A stretch of 19,766 bases of DNA from SVQP01 sp045594705 (GCA_045594705.1 JAZNZB010000057.1:1-19766), one strand, 5' to 3'; positions 1-6,684 are shown, counted from the first letter of the stretch. Notes: generated from the sequence alone by a model not told the origin. Program-made: numbers and translations.

Positions 1-71
1 CGACGTCCCCGACGCCCCCGGACAGGCACAAGCTAACTTCAAGCATTGCAAAGAATTAGTTTATGCATATC

Positions 72-172
72 CGGGGCGTCGAGGACGTCGCCCCCTACGG
101 CTGTTTATTATGGTGTGAAATTTCGGGGCGTCGAGGACGTCGCCCCCTACGGCTGTTTATGATGGTGTGAAA
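72..172. repeat. Tandem 52-bp GC-rich intergenic repeat, two copies
   Basis: Two nearly identical 52-bp units lie head to tail, the first from 72 to 123 and the second starting at 124. Each begins with a GGGGCG...CGCCCC hairpin around a GACGTC core, followed by CCCCCTACGGCTGTTTAT and an AT-richer tail. Part of the same motif is seen at 1-20, and a related inverted one near 19692. No reading frame of note covers it. It is a non-coding repeat, not a CRISPR, because the copies are contiguous and have no spacers. Confidence 0.8.
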
Positions 173-208
173 ATTCAAAGGGCCGTTTTGAATCAGCCCT
201 TTGAATTT
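171..208 (-). terminator. Terminator of typA, probably bidirectional
   Basis: A perfect 13-bp stem (171-183 with 196-208) encloses a 12-nt loop and starts 6 bases beyond the typA stop codon. A T-rich run follows the stem on the plus strand (209-215), and a shorter AATTTTC follows on the minus strand. Position and symmetry fit an intrinsic terminator. Confidence 0.75.
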
Positions 209-213
209 CTTTT

Positions 214-2061
214 TTACTTACCTTGCTCCATTGCGCGGCGCTTGCGCATCATTTCCTTCATACGCAGCTCGGTATTCAGGATCTTCTTGCGCAGACGGAT
301 GGACTTGGGAGTGATCTCGATCAGGTCGTCGTCGGTGATGTACTCGATCGCTTCCTCCAGCGTCATGATGATGGGGGGCGTGAGCAGCAGCTTTTCGTCT
401 GCACCCGCGCTACGGATGGCGGTCAGGTGCTTTTCCTTACAGGGGTTGACGGCAATGTCGTCGTTCTTGGGGTTCTCGCCCACGATCATGCCCTCGTACA
501 CAGCGGTCTGAGGACCTACGAACAGTCTGCCGCGCTCCTGGGTCTGATACAGACCGTAGCGGGTGGTCTCGCCTGCCTCAGATGCGATCAGAGAGCCGGT
601 AAACTTCATGGTGATCTCACCGCGGTAGGGCTCGTAGCCTGCGAAAATGGTGTTGATGGTGCCTTCACCGTGGGTGGCGGTCAGGAACTCGGAGCGGTAG
701 CCGAACAGGCAACGGGAGGGAATGAGGTATTCGATTCTCATGCGGTTGCCCGAGCCTAAGGGATTCATTTCCAAGAGGTCGCCCTTGCGCTGACCCAGCT
801 TTTCCACAACGGCACCAACGTACTCGTTGGGCACGTCCAGCGTGACGCGCTCCATGGGCTCGCACTTTTCGCCGTCGATCTCCTGGAACAGCACGCGGGG
901 GTTGGAGCATGCCAGCTCAAAGCCCTCACGGCGCATGGTCTCCAGCAGAATGGAGAGGTGCATTTCGCCTCTGCCCGCAACGCGGAACTCGTCGGTGGTG
1001 TCACCGTCGTTGACACGCAGCGAAACGTCCTTGAGCAGCTCGCGGTAGAGTCTGTCGCGGATCTGACGGGAGGTGACGGACTTGCCTTCCTTGCCGGCCA
1101 GAGGGGAATTGTTGACCGCGAAGGTCATTTCCATGGTAGGCTCGCTGACCTTGACGAATTCAAGCGGCTCGGGGCAGGTAGTCGAGGTGATGGTGTCACC
1201 GATCGAGATCTCGCCCGCGCCGGAGAAGCAAACGATGTCGCCCACCTTGGCTTCTTCCACGGGAACTCGGTTGAGGCCATCGATCTGCATGACCGTGACG
1301 ATGCGGATCTTTTTGGGAGCTGCATCGGAGTAGTAGTTGCAGATCAGTGCGTCCTGGTTGACCTTGAGGCGGCCGCGCTCAATACGACCGATGCCGATTC
1401 TGCCCACAAAGTCGTTGTAGTCGATCGAGGAGACCAGCAGCTGCAGCTCGCCGTCCTCGTCGCCCTCGGGGGCGGGGATATAGTCCACGATGGTCTCAAA
1501 CAGGGGAGTGAGGTCATCGCCCAGGTTATCGGGGTCAAAGGAGGCCTTGCCCTCTCTGCCCGAGCAGTAAAGCATGGGGGAATCCAGCTGCTCGTCGCTG
1601 GCATTCAGGTCGATCAGAAGCTCAAGGATCTCGTCCTCCACCTCGCCAAGGCGGGCGTCGGGCTTGTCGATCTTGTTGATGCAAACGATGACGCGGTGGT
1701 TGAGCTCCAGTGCGCGCTGCAGCACGAAACGTGTCTGAGGCATGGGGCCCTCTGCTGCGTCAACCAGCAGAATCACGCCGCTGACCATCTTGAGCACTCT
1801 TTCCACCTCGCCGCCAAAGTCAGCGTGGCCGGGGGTGTCGATGATGTTGATCTTGGTGTCCTTATAATGTACGGCGGTGTTCTTTGCGAGAATGGTAATG
1901 CCGCGCTCCTTTTCCAAAGCGCCCGAGTCCATGACGCGGGTCACGGTTTCCTGGTTGTCGCGGTAAATGCCGCCCTGCTGCAAAAGTCCGTCGACAAGGG
2001 TGGTCTTACCGTGGTCAACGTGTGCGATGATTGCAATGTTTCTCAAATCGTTTCTGATCAT
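214..2061 (-). CDS. typA: Ribosome-associated translational GTPase TypA/BipA
   Basis: TypA (BipA) is an EF-G-like cytosolic GTPase that binds the 70S ribosome and supports ribosome assembly and growth under stress, especially cold. The protein is 615 residues, the usual family length. The G domain is intact: AHVDHGKTT (residues 13-21, P loop), RGITI (53-57, switch I), DTPGHADFGGEV (75-86) and NKID (129-132). Elongation-factor-like domains follow, including the RGEMHLSIL and GYRSEFLT segments, and the C-terminal half is typical of TypA. I chose the ATG at 2061 because GGAG sits 6 nt upstream and the protein then begins MIRNDLRN, the family's usual start. A TTG 18 nt further upstream is less likely. 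It is transcribed divergently from the HAD gene and ends at its own terminator. Identification is firm. Confidence 0.97.
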   Translation of the reverse strand: MIRNDLRNIAIIAHVDHGKTTLVDGLLQQGGIYRDNQETVTRVMDSGALEKERGITILAKNTAVHYKDTKINIIDTPGHADFGGEVERVLKMVSGVILLVDAAEGPMPQTRFVLQRALELNHRVIVCINKIDKPDARLGEVEDEILELLIDLNASDEQLDSPMLYCSGREGKASFDPDNLGDDLTPLFETIVDYIPAPEGDEDGELQLLVSSIDYNDFVGRIGIGRIERGRLKVNQDALICNYYSDAAPKKIRIVTVMQIDGLNRVPVEEAKVGDIVCFSGAGEISIGDTITSTTCPEPLEFVKVSEPTMEMTFAVNNSPLAGKEGKSVTSRQIRDRLYRELLKDVSLRVNDGDTTDEFRVAGRGEMHLSILLETMRREGFELACSNPRVLFQEIDGEKCEPMERVTLDVPNEYVGAVVEKLGQRKGDLLEMNPLGSGNRMRIEYLIPSRCLFGYRSEFLTATHGEGTINTIFAGYEPYRGEITMKFTGSLIASEAGETTRYGLYQTQERGRLFVGPQTAVYEGMIVGENPKNDDIAVNPCKEKHLTAIRSAGADEKLLLTPPIIMTLEEAIEYITDDDLIEITPKSIRLRKKILNTELRMKEMMRKRRAMEQGK

Positions 2062-2106
2062 ATGTTTCTCCAAAATCAAAATTTGACATAATACGCTATC
2101 TTAATT

Positions 2107-2115
2107 ATTATAGCA
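2107..2115 (-). promoter_or_regulatory. Extended -10 promoter of typA
   Basis: On the minus strand TGC-TATAAT lies 46 nt upstream of the typA start. No good -35 box sits 17 nt further up; the nearest candidate, TTGTGT, has a 20-nt spacer, so the extended -10 probably carries the promoter. A 12-bp palindrome, TTTTGCGCAAAA (2119-2130), lies in the spacer and could be a protein site, but nothing else supports that. Confidence 0.6.
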
Positions 2116-2186
2116 CACTTTTGCGCAAAAATACACAAGTGAAATCACGATTTTCACAAAATCCGCAAGAATTCGCTTGTGCAAAA

Positions 2187-2215
2187 TTGACAAAACGGGG
2201 GCGTTATGATATAAT
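2187..2215 (+). promoter_or_regulatory. Consensus sigma-A promoter of the HAD phosphatase gene
   Basis: TTGACA (2187-2192), a 17-nt spacer and TATAAT (2210-2215) match the housekeeping consensus at every position, and TGA before the -10 adds the extended element. The start codon follows 29 nt after the -10. Confidence 0.9.
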
Positions 2216-2244
2216 ATAAGAACGAATGAAACGAGGTGATCTTT

Positions 2245-2901
2245 GTGATAAAAGCCATTATTTTTGACCTGGACGGTACGGTTGCGGACACGATTTCCGC
2301 CATTCGCGAGGGGGTCAATCTGACCATGGAGCAGCTCGGATATCCCACACATACCGATGCGGATATCCGCCGCTTTATCAATCACGGCGCGCGCGAGCTG
2401 ATCCGACAGGCGCTGCCCGCAGACGTGGGCAGCGATCCCGCACGCGTGGACGAGGCACTGGACGTGTATCAGGGCATGTATGAAAGAACGTATAAAAACA
2501 CCAACCTCTGCTACGACGGCATGGCACAGGCCATGGCCGAGCTTGCAAAGTCCTATCAGCTGGCTATCCTTTCCAACAAGCAGGACAGAATGGTCAAGGG
2601 CTTGGCGGAGCAGCTTTTGCCCGAGGGTGTGGTCAAAATCGCGCAGGGGCAGGTGGAGGGCATGCCCACAAAGCCGGATCCCACCGCCGTGTGGCAGGTC
2701 TGTCGCGCGCTTGGCGTCGAAGCCTCGGAATGTGCCTTTGTGGGGGACAGTGACGTGGATATGTACACTGCGATCAACGCAGGATGCCTGCCCGTGGGCG
2801 TCGAGTGGGGCTACCGTGGGGCAGACGTACTGAAAGAAGCAGGGGCCAAGGTGTTGGTCAAGACGCCGATGGAATTAGTGAACATCATTATGCAAGGCTG
2901 A
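2245..2901 (+). CDS. HAD-superfamily phosphatase, phosphoglycolate phosphatase-like
   Basis: A haloacid dehalogenase-type hydrolase that probably removes phosphate from small phosphorylated metabolites such as 2-phosphoglycolate. The 218-residue length is typical. Motif I is FDLDGT with nucleophile D8 and acid/base D10. Motif II is LSNK with S110. Motif III is the lysine in TKPDP (K143). Motif IV is VGDSDVD (166-172), which binds Mg2+. The segment between motifs I and II forms the helical C1 cap of the Gph/PGMB group. I prefer the GTG at 2245 because AGGTGAT (2234-2240), an excellent anti-Shine-Dalgarno match, precedes it and the protein then begins MIKAIIFDLDGT. A GTG at 2236 lies inside that site and is less likely. 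The gene has its own promoter and is divergent from typA. The family is certain; the substrate cannot be read from the sequence. Confidence 0.9.
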   Translation: MIKAIIFDLDGTVADTISAIREGVNLTMEQLGYPTHTDADIRRFINHGARELIRQALPADVGSDPARVDEALDVYQGMYERTYKNTNLCYDGMAQAMAELAKSYQLAILSNKQDRMVKGLAEQLLPEGVVKIAQGQVEGMPTKPDPTAVWQVCRALGVEASECAFVGDSDVDMYTAINAGCLPVGVEWGYRGADVLKEAGAKVLVKTPMELVNIIMQG

Positions 2902-2925
2902 CATAACAAGCTGGTTGTGCGCTCT

Positions 2926-2960
2926 AAAGCCCTCTCCGCTGGAGAGGGGGGACCGCAGCG
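2926..2960. repeat. Left terminal 35-bp inverted repeat of the DUF559 unit
   Basis: These 35 bases are the exact reverse complement of 3596-3630. Within the copy, CCCTCTCC-GCT-GGAGAGGG is itself an 8-bp stem with a 3-nt loop. Read outward on the minus strand the stem is followed by CTTT, like a weak terminator. It lies 24 nt after the HAD stop codon. Confidence 0.9.
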
Positions 2961-2964
2961 GAGC

Positions 2965-3027
2965 GATTTTTGGCGAGGCACGAGCCAAAAAGAGAGAAGC
3001 GATTGTGGTGGGTGAGATTCATCCCAC
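2965..3027. repeat. Left subterminal hairpin and inner repeat of the DUF559 unit
   Basis: Next to the left terminal repeat lies an 8-bp hairpin, TTTTTGGC...GCCAAAAA, with a 9-nt loop (2967-2991). A 29-nt segment (2999-3027) then matches the reverse complement of 3533-3561 at 23 of 29 positions. The inner repeat contains the shared core GGTGGGTGAGAT (3007-3018). The unit therefore has a layered end: terminal repeat, hairpin, inner repeat. Confidence 0.75.
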
Positions 3028-3056
3028 AACCGCTCCTTAGCCAATGCGGATTCCTC

Positions 3057-3085
3057 TTGCACGAACTTTCAATTTGTGTTATAAT
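3057..3085 (+). promoter_or_regulatory. Promoter of the DUF559 gene
   Basis: TTGCAC (3057-3062), a 17-nt spacer and TATAAT (3080-3085), with TGT as the extended -10. The promoter lies inside the inverted-repeat unit, so the gene carries its own transcription start. Confidence 0.85.
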
Positions 3086-3115
3086 AACGCATATCCAGAT
3101 GCAAGGAGAAAGTTA

Positions 3116-3481
3116 ATGCCTCTTCCGTATAATGTCAAAAATAAGAATTTTTCCAGACATATGCGCAAAAATGCAACAAGGCAGGAAAATCATCTTTGGT
3201 ATGATTTCTTAAGAACGTATCCTGTTCAGTTTCACAGACAAGTGATGATAGACGATTACATTGCGGATTTTTACTGCCATAAAGCAAAGCTTGTCATAGA
3301 ATTGGATGGCAGTCAGCATGAAACGGATGACGGCATGCAAAAAGACGAAATACGAACCGCGAAATTAGAAGAATATGGCTTGACCGTGATTCGATTTCCG
3401 AATAAAAGTGTTGATAGAGATTTTTACAGGGTATGTGATTACATAGACAGAACTGTGAAAGAATTGTTGGGAGATGCGTAA
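3116..3481 (+). CDS. DUF559 (Vsr/restriction-endonuclease-like fold) small endonuclease
   Basis: A 121-residue protein of the DUF559 family, whose fold is related to Vsr mismatch endonuclease and the PD-(D/E)XK nucleases. Few members are characterised, so DNA cleavage is inferred. The family signature is clear: an N-terminal NATRQENHLWYDFLR helix, YIADFYCHKAKLVIELDGSQH with the putative active-site Asp, Glu and Asp in the middle, and an RFPNKSVDRDF tail. The ATG at 3116 has AAGGAG 7 nt upstream. The gene has its own promoter and a terminator overlapping its stop codon, and the whole cassette sits between two 35-bp inverted repeats. It is visibly more AT-rich than its neighbours, which fits separate ancestry. 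No methylase, transposase or antitoxin partner is present. It could be a domesticated or still mobile homing-type enzyme. The family call is firm; the role is unknown. Confidence 0.88.
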   Translation: MPLPYNVKNKNFSRHMRKNATRQENHLWYDFLRTYPVQFHRQVMIDDYIADFYCHKAKLVIELDGSQHETDDGMQKDEIRTAKLEEYGLTVIRFPNKSVDRDFYRVCDYIDRTVKELLGDA

Positions 3482-3496
3482 GTGCATCTCCTTTTT
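3470..3496 (+). terminator. Intrinsic terminator of the DUF559 gene
   Basis: A perfect 8-bp stem GGAGATGC/GCATCTCC (3470-3477 with 3484-3491), a 6-nt loop and TTTTT (3492-3496). The stop codon TAA lies in the loop. Confidence 0.9.
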
Positions 3497-3532
3497 CTTA
3501 CAGCAGTTTCCCATGGTGGTGATAGAGCGTCC

Positions 3533-3630
3533 TCGTGATGTATCTCACCCACCGCAACCGCGTCAGGATTTCGCGGCATTGCCGTGAAGTCCTGACGCTG
3601 CGGTCCCCCCTCTCCAGCGGAGAGGGCTTT
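3533..3630. repeat. Right end of the DUF559 unit: inner repeat, hairpin, 35-bp inverted repeat
   Basis: In mirror order to the left end come an inner repeat (3533-3561), a hairpin with TCAGGA/TCCTGA outer arms and a CGGCATTGCCG core (about 3563-3595), and the terminal repeat (3596-3630), identical over 35 bp to the reverse complement of 2926-2960. The middle hairpin differs in sequence from its left counterpart although both are hairpins. On the plus strand the terminal stem is followed by CTTTT. No clear target-site duplication is visible outside the ends. Confidence 0.88.
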
Positions 3631-3672
3631 TATGTGCCGCTTTTTGTTATTGGTAGCTTATCTGCGTTGTTT

Positions 3673-4878
3673 TTATTCTTCTGTTTGCTCTTTGTATATC
3701 ACACATTTTTCAAGTCGCTTGAATAACGGGTCAAATCGCTTGACTACTCTGAGGGAATCGAACCATTCGTGCTTGACCGCATCACGGTAGTCACTCGGGA
3801 TGATCCAAACGCCCCAACCGTTTTGATGAATCATACAAAAATCCTTTTCACCTTTTTCAGACCAATAGTAATTTGATTTTAACGTAAATCCCTTGAGTGC
3901 AGGGGACGAGCAACGCATCTCGAACTCTTCATATTCTTTCAATCCTTTTTGGGATAATAGTGCCATCAGCTGTTCCAAGAGACTGACCATGTCTTCAAAT
4001 GGTGCATATGCAGCGTCCGTATTGCCAAGCCTTGCCAGAGCTGCGGTGTATCGCAGACCGAGCTGGAGTCTTGCCTCGCACCATATATCGGGCGCAGCCC
4101 CACCGCTGACTAAGTGCTCCTTATCGGGATACAGGCAGTTGATTGCATTGAGATAGTTCAGTTGAGTTTCACAGAACCAGATAAAGTGATTGGGGTCTTT
4201 GCAAAGATACTCCTGCCAATCATTTGCCGCTGTCGTGATGTGTTCCAGCTCTCCCCATAAGATGGATTGTCTGATCGGTTCAATTTTGTCCAATTCTTCG
4301 CGCATTTTATATCTGTGAAACAGCAAAGTTTCTCGATCCATGTCTTGCCTGCTGGAATAAGCATCCAGAAAAGCATCAATGTGCGTATCGTCTTCCATGT
4401 CTGCCATTTGTTGGATGACTGCAAAATGTTGATCTTTGGGACACACCTGAAAAATTTCTTCTGCGAAAAGACGCATTTCTTCAAGTACGCCGGGCTCATG
4501 GAACAGGCGTGTATCCCAAATCGCACGGAATATTCCCCAGAACCAATAGTTTTGGTATTCTCTGAGATTGCGGCGGATTTCGCGCATCAGTTCAATACTG
4601 ATTTCAATATTTCTTGCGCGGATGGCATTCTCCAATGATGTCTGGAGCTCTGCACAAAATTGTTGCTTTTTTTCTTCTGTGCATCCAAGCAATGCATCAA
4701 CCGAGGTTCCGAAAAATGATGCGATCATAGGAAGCATTTCTATGTCGGGGTAGGTGGTGCCGTTTTCCCATCGGGAAATGGCTTGCGGGGAAGTGCCGAA
4801 TTTTTCTGCCAGTTGCTCTTGTGTCAGATTCATGCGGCGGCGATTGGTGCGGATTTGATTTCCTAAATTCAACTTCAT
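3673..4878 (-). CDS. XRE-family transcriptional regulator with a long helical C-terminal domain
   Basis: The first 65 residues form a Cro/C1-type helix-turn-helix domain with LTQEQLAEKFGTSPQAISRW as the recognition unit and a DIEMLPMIASFFGTSVDALLG tail, so DNA binding is well supported. The remaining 335 residues are unusual. They are rich in Trp, Glu and Leu and look all-helical, resembling the TPR-like sensor halves of some XRE proteins, but I do not recognise a named domain. The ATG at 4878 has GGAGG 6 nt upstream. It lies downstream of the SpoIIQ-like gene on the same strand but has its own promoter and two palindromes upstream, so autoregulation is likely. The 3' end faces the DUF559 unit, and I see no standard terminator there. 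Target genes and ligand are unknown. Confidence 0.85.
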   Translation of the reverse strand: MKLNLGNQIRTNRRRMNLTQEQLAEKFGTSPQAISRWENGTTYPDIEMLPMIASFFGTSVDALLGCTEEKKQQFCAELQTSLENAIRARNIEISIELMREIRRNLREYQNYWFWGIFRAIWDTRLFHEPGVLEEMRLFAEEIFQVCPKDQHFAVIQQMADMEDDTHIDAFLDAYSSRQDMDRETLLFHRYKMREELDKIEPIRQSILWGELEHITTAANDWQEYLCKDPNHFIWFCETQLNYLNAINCLYPDKEHLVSGGAAPDIWCEARLQLGLRYTAALARLGNTDAAYAPFEDMVSLLEQLMALLSQKGLKEYEEFEMRCSSPALKGFTLKSNYYWSEKGEKDFCMIHQNGWGVWIIPSDYRDAVKHEWFDSLRVVKRFDPLFKRLEKCVIYKEQTEE

Positions 4879-4899
4879 GTTATACCTCCATTTGTCAAG

Positions 4900-4911
4900 C
4901 TCTGTACAGAG
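4900..4911. promoter_or_regulatory. Candidate operator palindrome downstream of the XRE promoter
   Basis: CTCTGTACAGAG is a perfect 12-bp palindrome between the predicted transcription start and the ribosome binding site of the XRE gene. A dimeric helix-turn-helix protein bound here would block transcription. Inference only. Confidence 0.45.
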
Positions 4912-4930
4912 GTTATTTACCGGTGATTAC

Positions 4931-4959
4931 AGTATAGCACATGATAGCTCTCATTGCAA
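4931..4959 (-). promoter_or_regulatory. Promoter of the XRE regulator gene
   Basis: On the minus strand TTGCAA (4959-4954), a 17-nt spacer and TGC-TATACT (-10 at 4936-4931) precede the gene by 52 nt. Confidence 0.75.
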
Positions 4960-4971
4960 TCGCTCGGTTTG

Positions 4972-4998
4972 TGAGAATTATTCTCAGTATACGAGAAT
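4972..4998. promoter_or_regulatory. Candidate operator upstream of the XRE promoter
   Basis: A perfect 15-bp dyad TGAGAAT-T-ATTCTCA (4972-4986) is followed by a third half site CGAGAAT (4992-4998). It sits 12 nt upstream of the predicted -35 box. The spacing suits a bound regulator, with the neighbouring XRE protein the obvious candidate. Confidence 0.5.
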
Positions 4999-5087
4999 GA
5001 TTGAATTTGGAAAAATTTTTGCAGGTTTCCGTAACCAAATCAAGATTTTGCTGTCATATGTAGTGACGGCGGAAAAGCATAAAAGAC

Positions 5088-5115
5088 AACCCCATCTGCC
5101 GTGGCAGATGCGGTT
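5088..5115 (-). terminator. Terminator of the SpoIIQ-like gene
   Basis: An arm of 12 pairs with one C-C mismatch (core CATCTGCC/GGCAGATG) and a tight loop lies 10 nt beyond the stop codon. On the minus strand it is followed by GTCTTTTA, a modest U tract. Confidence 0.7.
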
Positions 5116-5125
5116 TTGCATTCGT

Positions 5126-5881
5126 TTACTTTGCGTCGGTTGCGTCCTCGTAGGAATTGAGGGTCTTGATATCCTTGTCGGAGAAATACTCCAGAGGATC
5201 GACGGAGAGGCCGCCCTCGGTCATTTCAAAGTGCAGGTGAGGCGCTTCTGCCATCTCCAGCGTTGCCGTGCCGCCCACCGTGCCGATCTGCTGACCGCAC
5301 TTGACCTCGGTGCCTGCGGTAATGCCCTCGGCGAGGTTGGCTGCCAGGTTCTTGTAGATGGTGATCACGTCACCGTCGTGAGAAATGGCTACGCAGGTGC
5401 CCATCATGGGGTCATCCCAGATCTGTGCGACCTTGCCGCTTGCAGCTGCGTAAACAGGGGCTGCGTCCTCGGTGGTGATGTCAATGCCTAAGTGAATGCG
5501 GTATTCCTCCATGGTAGGAGACCAAACCTGAACGGATGCATCGTGCTTTGCACCAAGTGTACCCTGAACAGGCAGGGCAAAGCCCTCCTCTTCCTTAACA
5601 ACGGGTTGAGTTTGTGCGCCCTCGTTGTATACGGGCACGGTTTCGTCACCGCTGCCCATGGCGTCGGTGTCGGGGGTTGCCTGCGTGCCCTGGGTGGTGT
5701 CGCCCGGCAGCTGGCTGTTCTGTTCAGCGTTGTTTTTGTTTGCGCGGTTGGTTGCAACGGTTGCGGTGATGGCAATGGTCAGCACCAGCACCACAAGCAC
5801 GGTCGTCACAATGACGCCCTTGTTGGAAAAGACCTTGATCATTCTTTTCCCAAATTCGGATTCTTTAAAATTTTCCCACAT
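5126..5881 (-). CDS. SpoIIQ-like membrane-anchored M23 peptidase
   Basis: A 251-residue protein with a short cytoplasmic start, one transmembrane helix (about 22-45), a Thr/Gln/Pro-rich linker and a C-terminal M23 (LytM) domain. This is the layout of SpoIIQ, the forespore membrane protein that pairs with SpoIIIAH during engulfment. The zinc ligands look intact: HLGID (H130, D134) and HLHF (H215, H217). B. subtilis SpoIIQ lacks the first ligand and is inactive, while clostridial SpoIIQ keeps them, so this protein may be a working endopeptidase. The ATG at 5881 has AGGAG 7 nt upstream, and the protein then starts MWENFKESEFGKRM. A possible forespore-sigma promoter lies upstream. No spoIID or spoIIIA gene is adjacent. 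It could instead be a general M23 envelope hydrolase; the SpoIIQ assignment rests on architecture, promoter and lineage. Confidence 0.78.
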   Translation of the reverse strand: MWENFKESEFGKRMIKVFSNKGVIVTTVLVVLVLTIAITATVATNRANKNNAEQNSQLPGDTTQGTQATPDTDAMGSGDETVPVYNEGAQTQPVVKEEEGFALPVQGTLGAKHDASVQVWSPTMEEYRIHLGIDITTEDAAPVYAAASGKVAQIWDDPMMGTCVAISHDGDVITIYKNLAANLAEGITAGTEVKCGQQIGTVGGTATLEMAEAPHLHFEMTEGGLSVDPLEYFSDKDIKTLNSYEDATDAK

Positions 5882-5928
5882 AAAGCTTCTCCTTTGTAAC
5901 TGTTGTTTCCCTTTGGTAGGTACGACCA

Positions 5929-5958
5929 TATTTTTGGCATCGGGCGGCAGAATTATAC
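5929..5958 (-). promoter_or_regulatory. Possible sigma-F/sigma-G-type promoter of the SpoIIQ-like gene
   Basis: The minus strand reads GTATA (5958-5954), 15 nt, then GCCAAAAATA (5938-5929). Against the B. subtilis sigma-F consensus as I recall it (GYATA-N15-GGNNANAHTR), all five -35 bases and 9 of 10 -10 positions agree. The start codon follows 47 nt later. A TATAAT overlaps the -35 element (5957-5952) and could serve sigma-A, but its -35 is poor. Confidence 0.45.
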
Positions 5959-6044
5959 AAAGGCGGGAAAACTTTTTGACAAACGTTTACGGTCGATGCG
6001 TGACGTAGGGGTGAAATATGCTTGCCCGAGCCGACAGAAAATTC

Positions 6045-6073
6045 TTGACGGAGAGATGGAATTGTGCTATACT
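6045..6073 (+). promoter_or_regulatory. Promoter of the nitroreductase gene
   Basis: TTGACG (6045-6050), a 17-nt spacer and TATACT (6068-6073) with the extended TGC. Confidence 0.85.
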
Positions 6074-6111
6074 GAATCTAATATGAAAGTAAATGACAGG
6101 AGGCCTGTTTT

Positions 6112-6621
6112 ATGGATTTTTTGACACTTTGTGCCCAGCGTTATTCGGTGCGCTCATATCTGCCCGATCCCGTGCCCGAGGCGGCACTTGCCGAGATCTT
6201 GCGCGCAGGTCAGCTTGCGCCCACCGCAAAGAATAACCAATCTCAAAAGATCTTGGTGCTGCAAAGCCCCGAGGCAAAGGCAAAGCTGCCGGAATTGCAC
6301 GCCTGCTACGGTGCACCCCTGGTGCTGCTTGTGTGCGGAGACGAGGAAATCGCTTGCAATCGCCCCGTAACGCACCATTCCATGGCGGAAATGGACGCGT
6401 CCATCGTGGCTACACACATGATGCTGGCGGCAAAGTCGTTGGGCGTGGATTCGACCTGGATCTGTGCATTTGATCACGATAAGGCAAGCGAGCTGTTCGC
6501 GCTCCCCGAGCACGTCAAGCCGCATCTTTTGCTGGCGCTGGGCTACCCCGCAGCCGACGGCACGCCCTCGCCCAGACACACCGACCGCAAGCCCTTGGAG
6601 CAGACGGTTACATATCTTTAA
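6112..6621 (+). CDS. Nitroreductase-family FMN oxidoreductase
   Basis: A 169-residue member of the nitroreductase superfamily, dimeric FMN enzymes that use NAD(P)H to reduce nitro groups, quinones or flavins. The N-terminal RYSVRSY (R10, S12, R14) is the FMN-phosphate motif. APTAKNNQSQKILVL follows as the second flavin-binding segment, MLAAKSLGVDSTWI is the conserved helix, and HLLLALGYPAADGTP with a late HTDRKPLE is the usual C-terminal signature. The protein is at the short end of the family. The ATG at 6112 has AGGAGG 8 nt upstream. A GC-rich palindromic repeat separates it from the ABC transporter genes, for which I found no separate strong promoter, so read-through is possible. The family is clear; the physiological substrate is not. 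Confidence 0.9.
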   Translation: MDFLTLCAQRYSVRSYLPDPVPEAALAEILRAGQLAPTAKNNQSQKILVLQSPEAKAKLPELHACYGAPLVLLVCGDEEIACNRPVTHHSMAEMDASIVATHMMLAAKSLGVDSTWICAFDHDKASELFALPEHVKPHLLLALGYPAADGTPSPRHTDRKPLEQTVTYL

Positions 6622-6634
6622 TTCAACATGATTC

Positions 6635-6684
6635 CGTAGGGGCGCACCGGGTGCGCCCGCGGGCGCACGCAGTGCGCCCCTACG
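6635..6684. repeat. Nested GC-rich palindromic repeat
   Basis: The outer arms CGTAGGGGCGCAC and GTGCGCCCCTACG (6635-6647 and 6672-6684) pair perfectly over 13 bp. Inside is an 18-bp perfect palindrome, GTGCGCCCGCGGGCGCAC (6651-6668). It shares the GTAGGGG core with the repeats at 72-172, 16293, 16394 and 19532. There is no U tract, so it is a dispersed repeat rather than a standard terminator. Confidence 0.8.

Noticed and set aside
72..172. CRISPR array
   Set aside because: The two copies are contiguous, with no unique spacers, and there are no cas genes.
958..2091. Plus-strand frame of 377 codons opposite typA
   Set aside because: It is the complement of the conserved typA gene and has no start signals or family resemblance.
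3116..3481. DUF559 gene as the nuclease of a restriction-modification or toxin-antitoxin system
   Set aside because: No methylase, specificity or antitoxin gene is nearby; the gene stands alone between inverted repeats.
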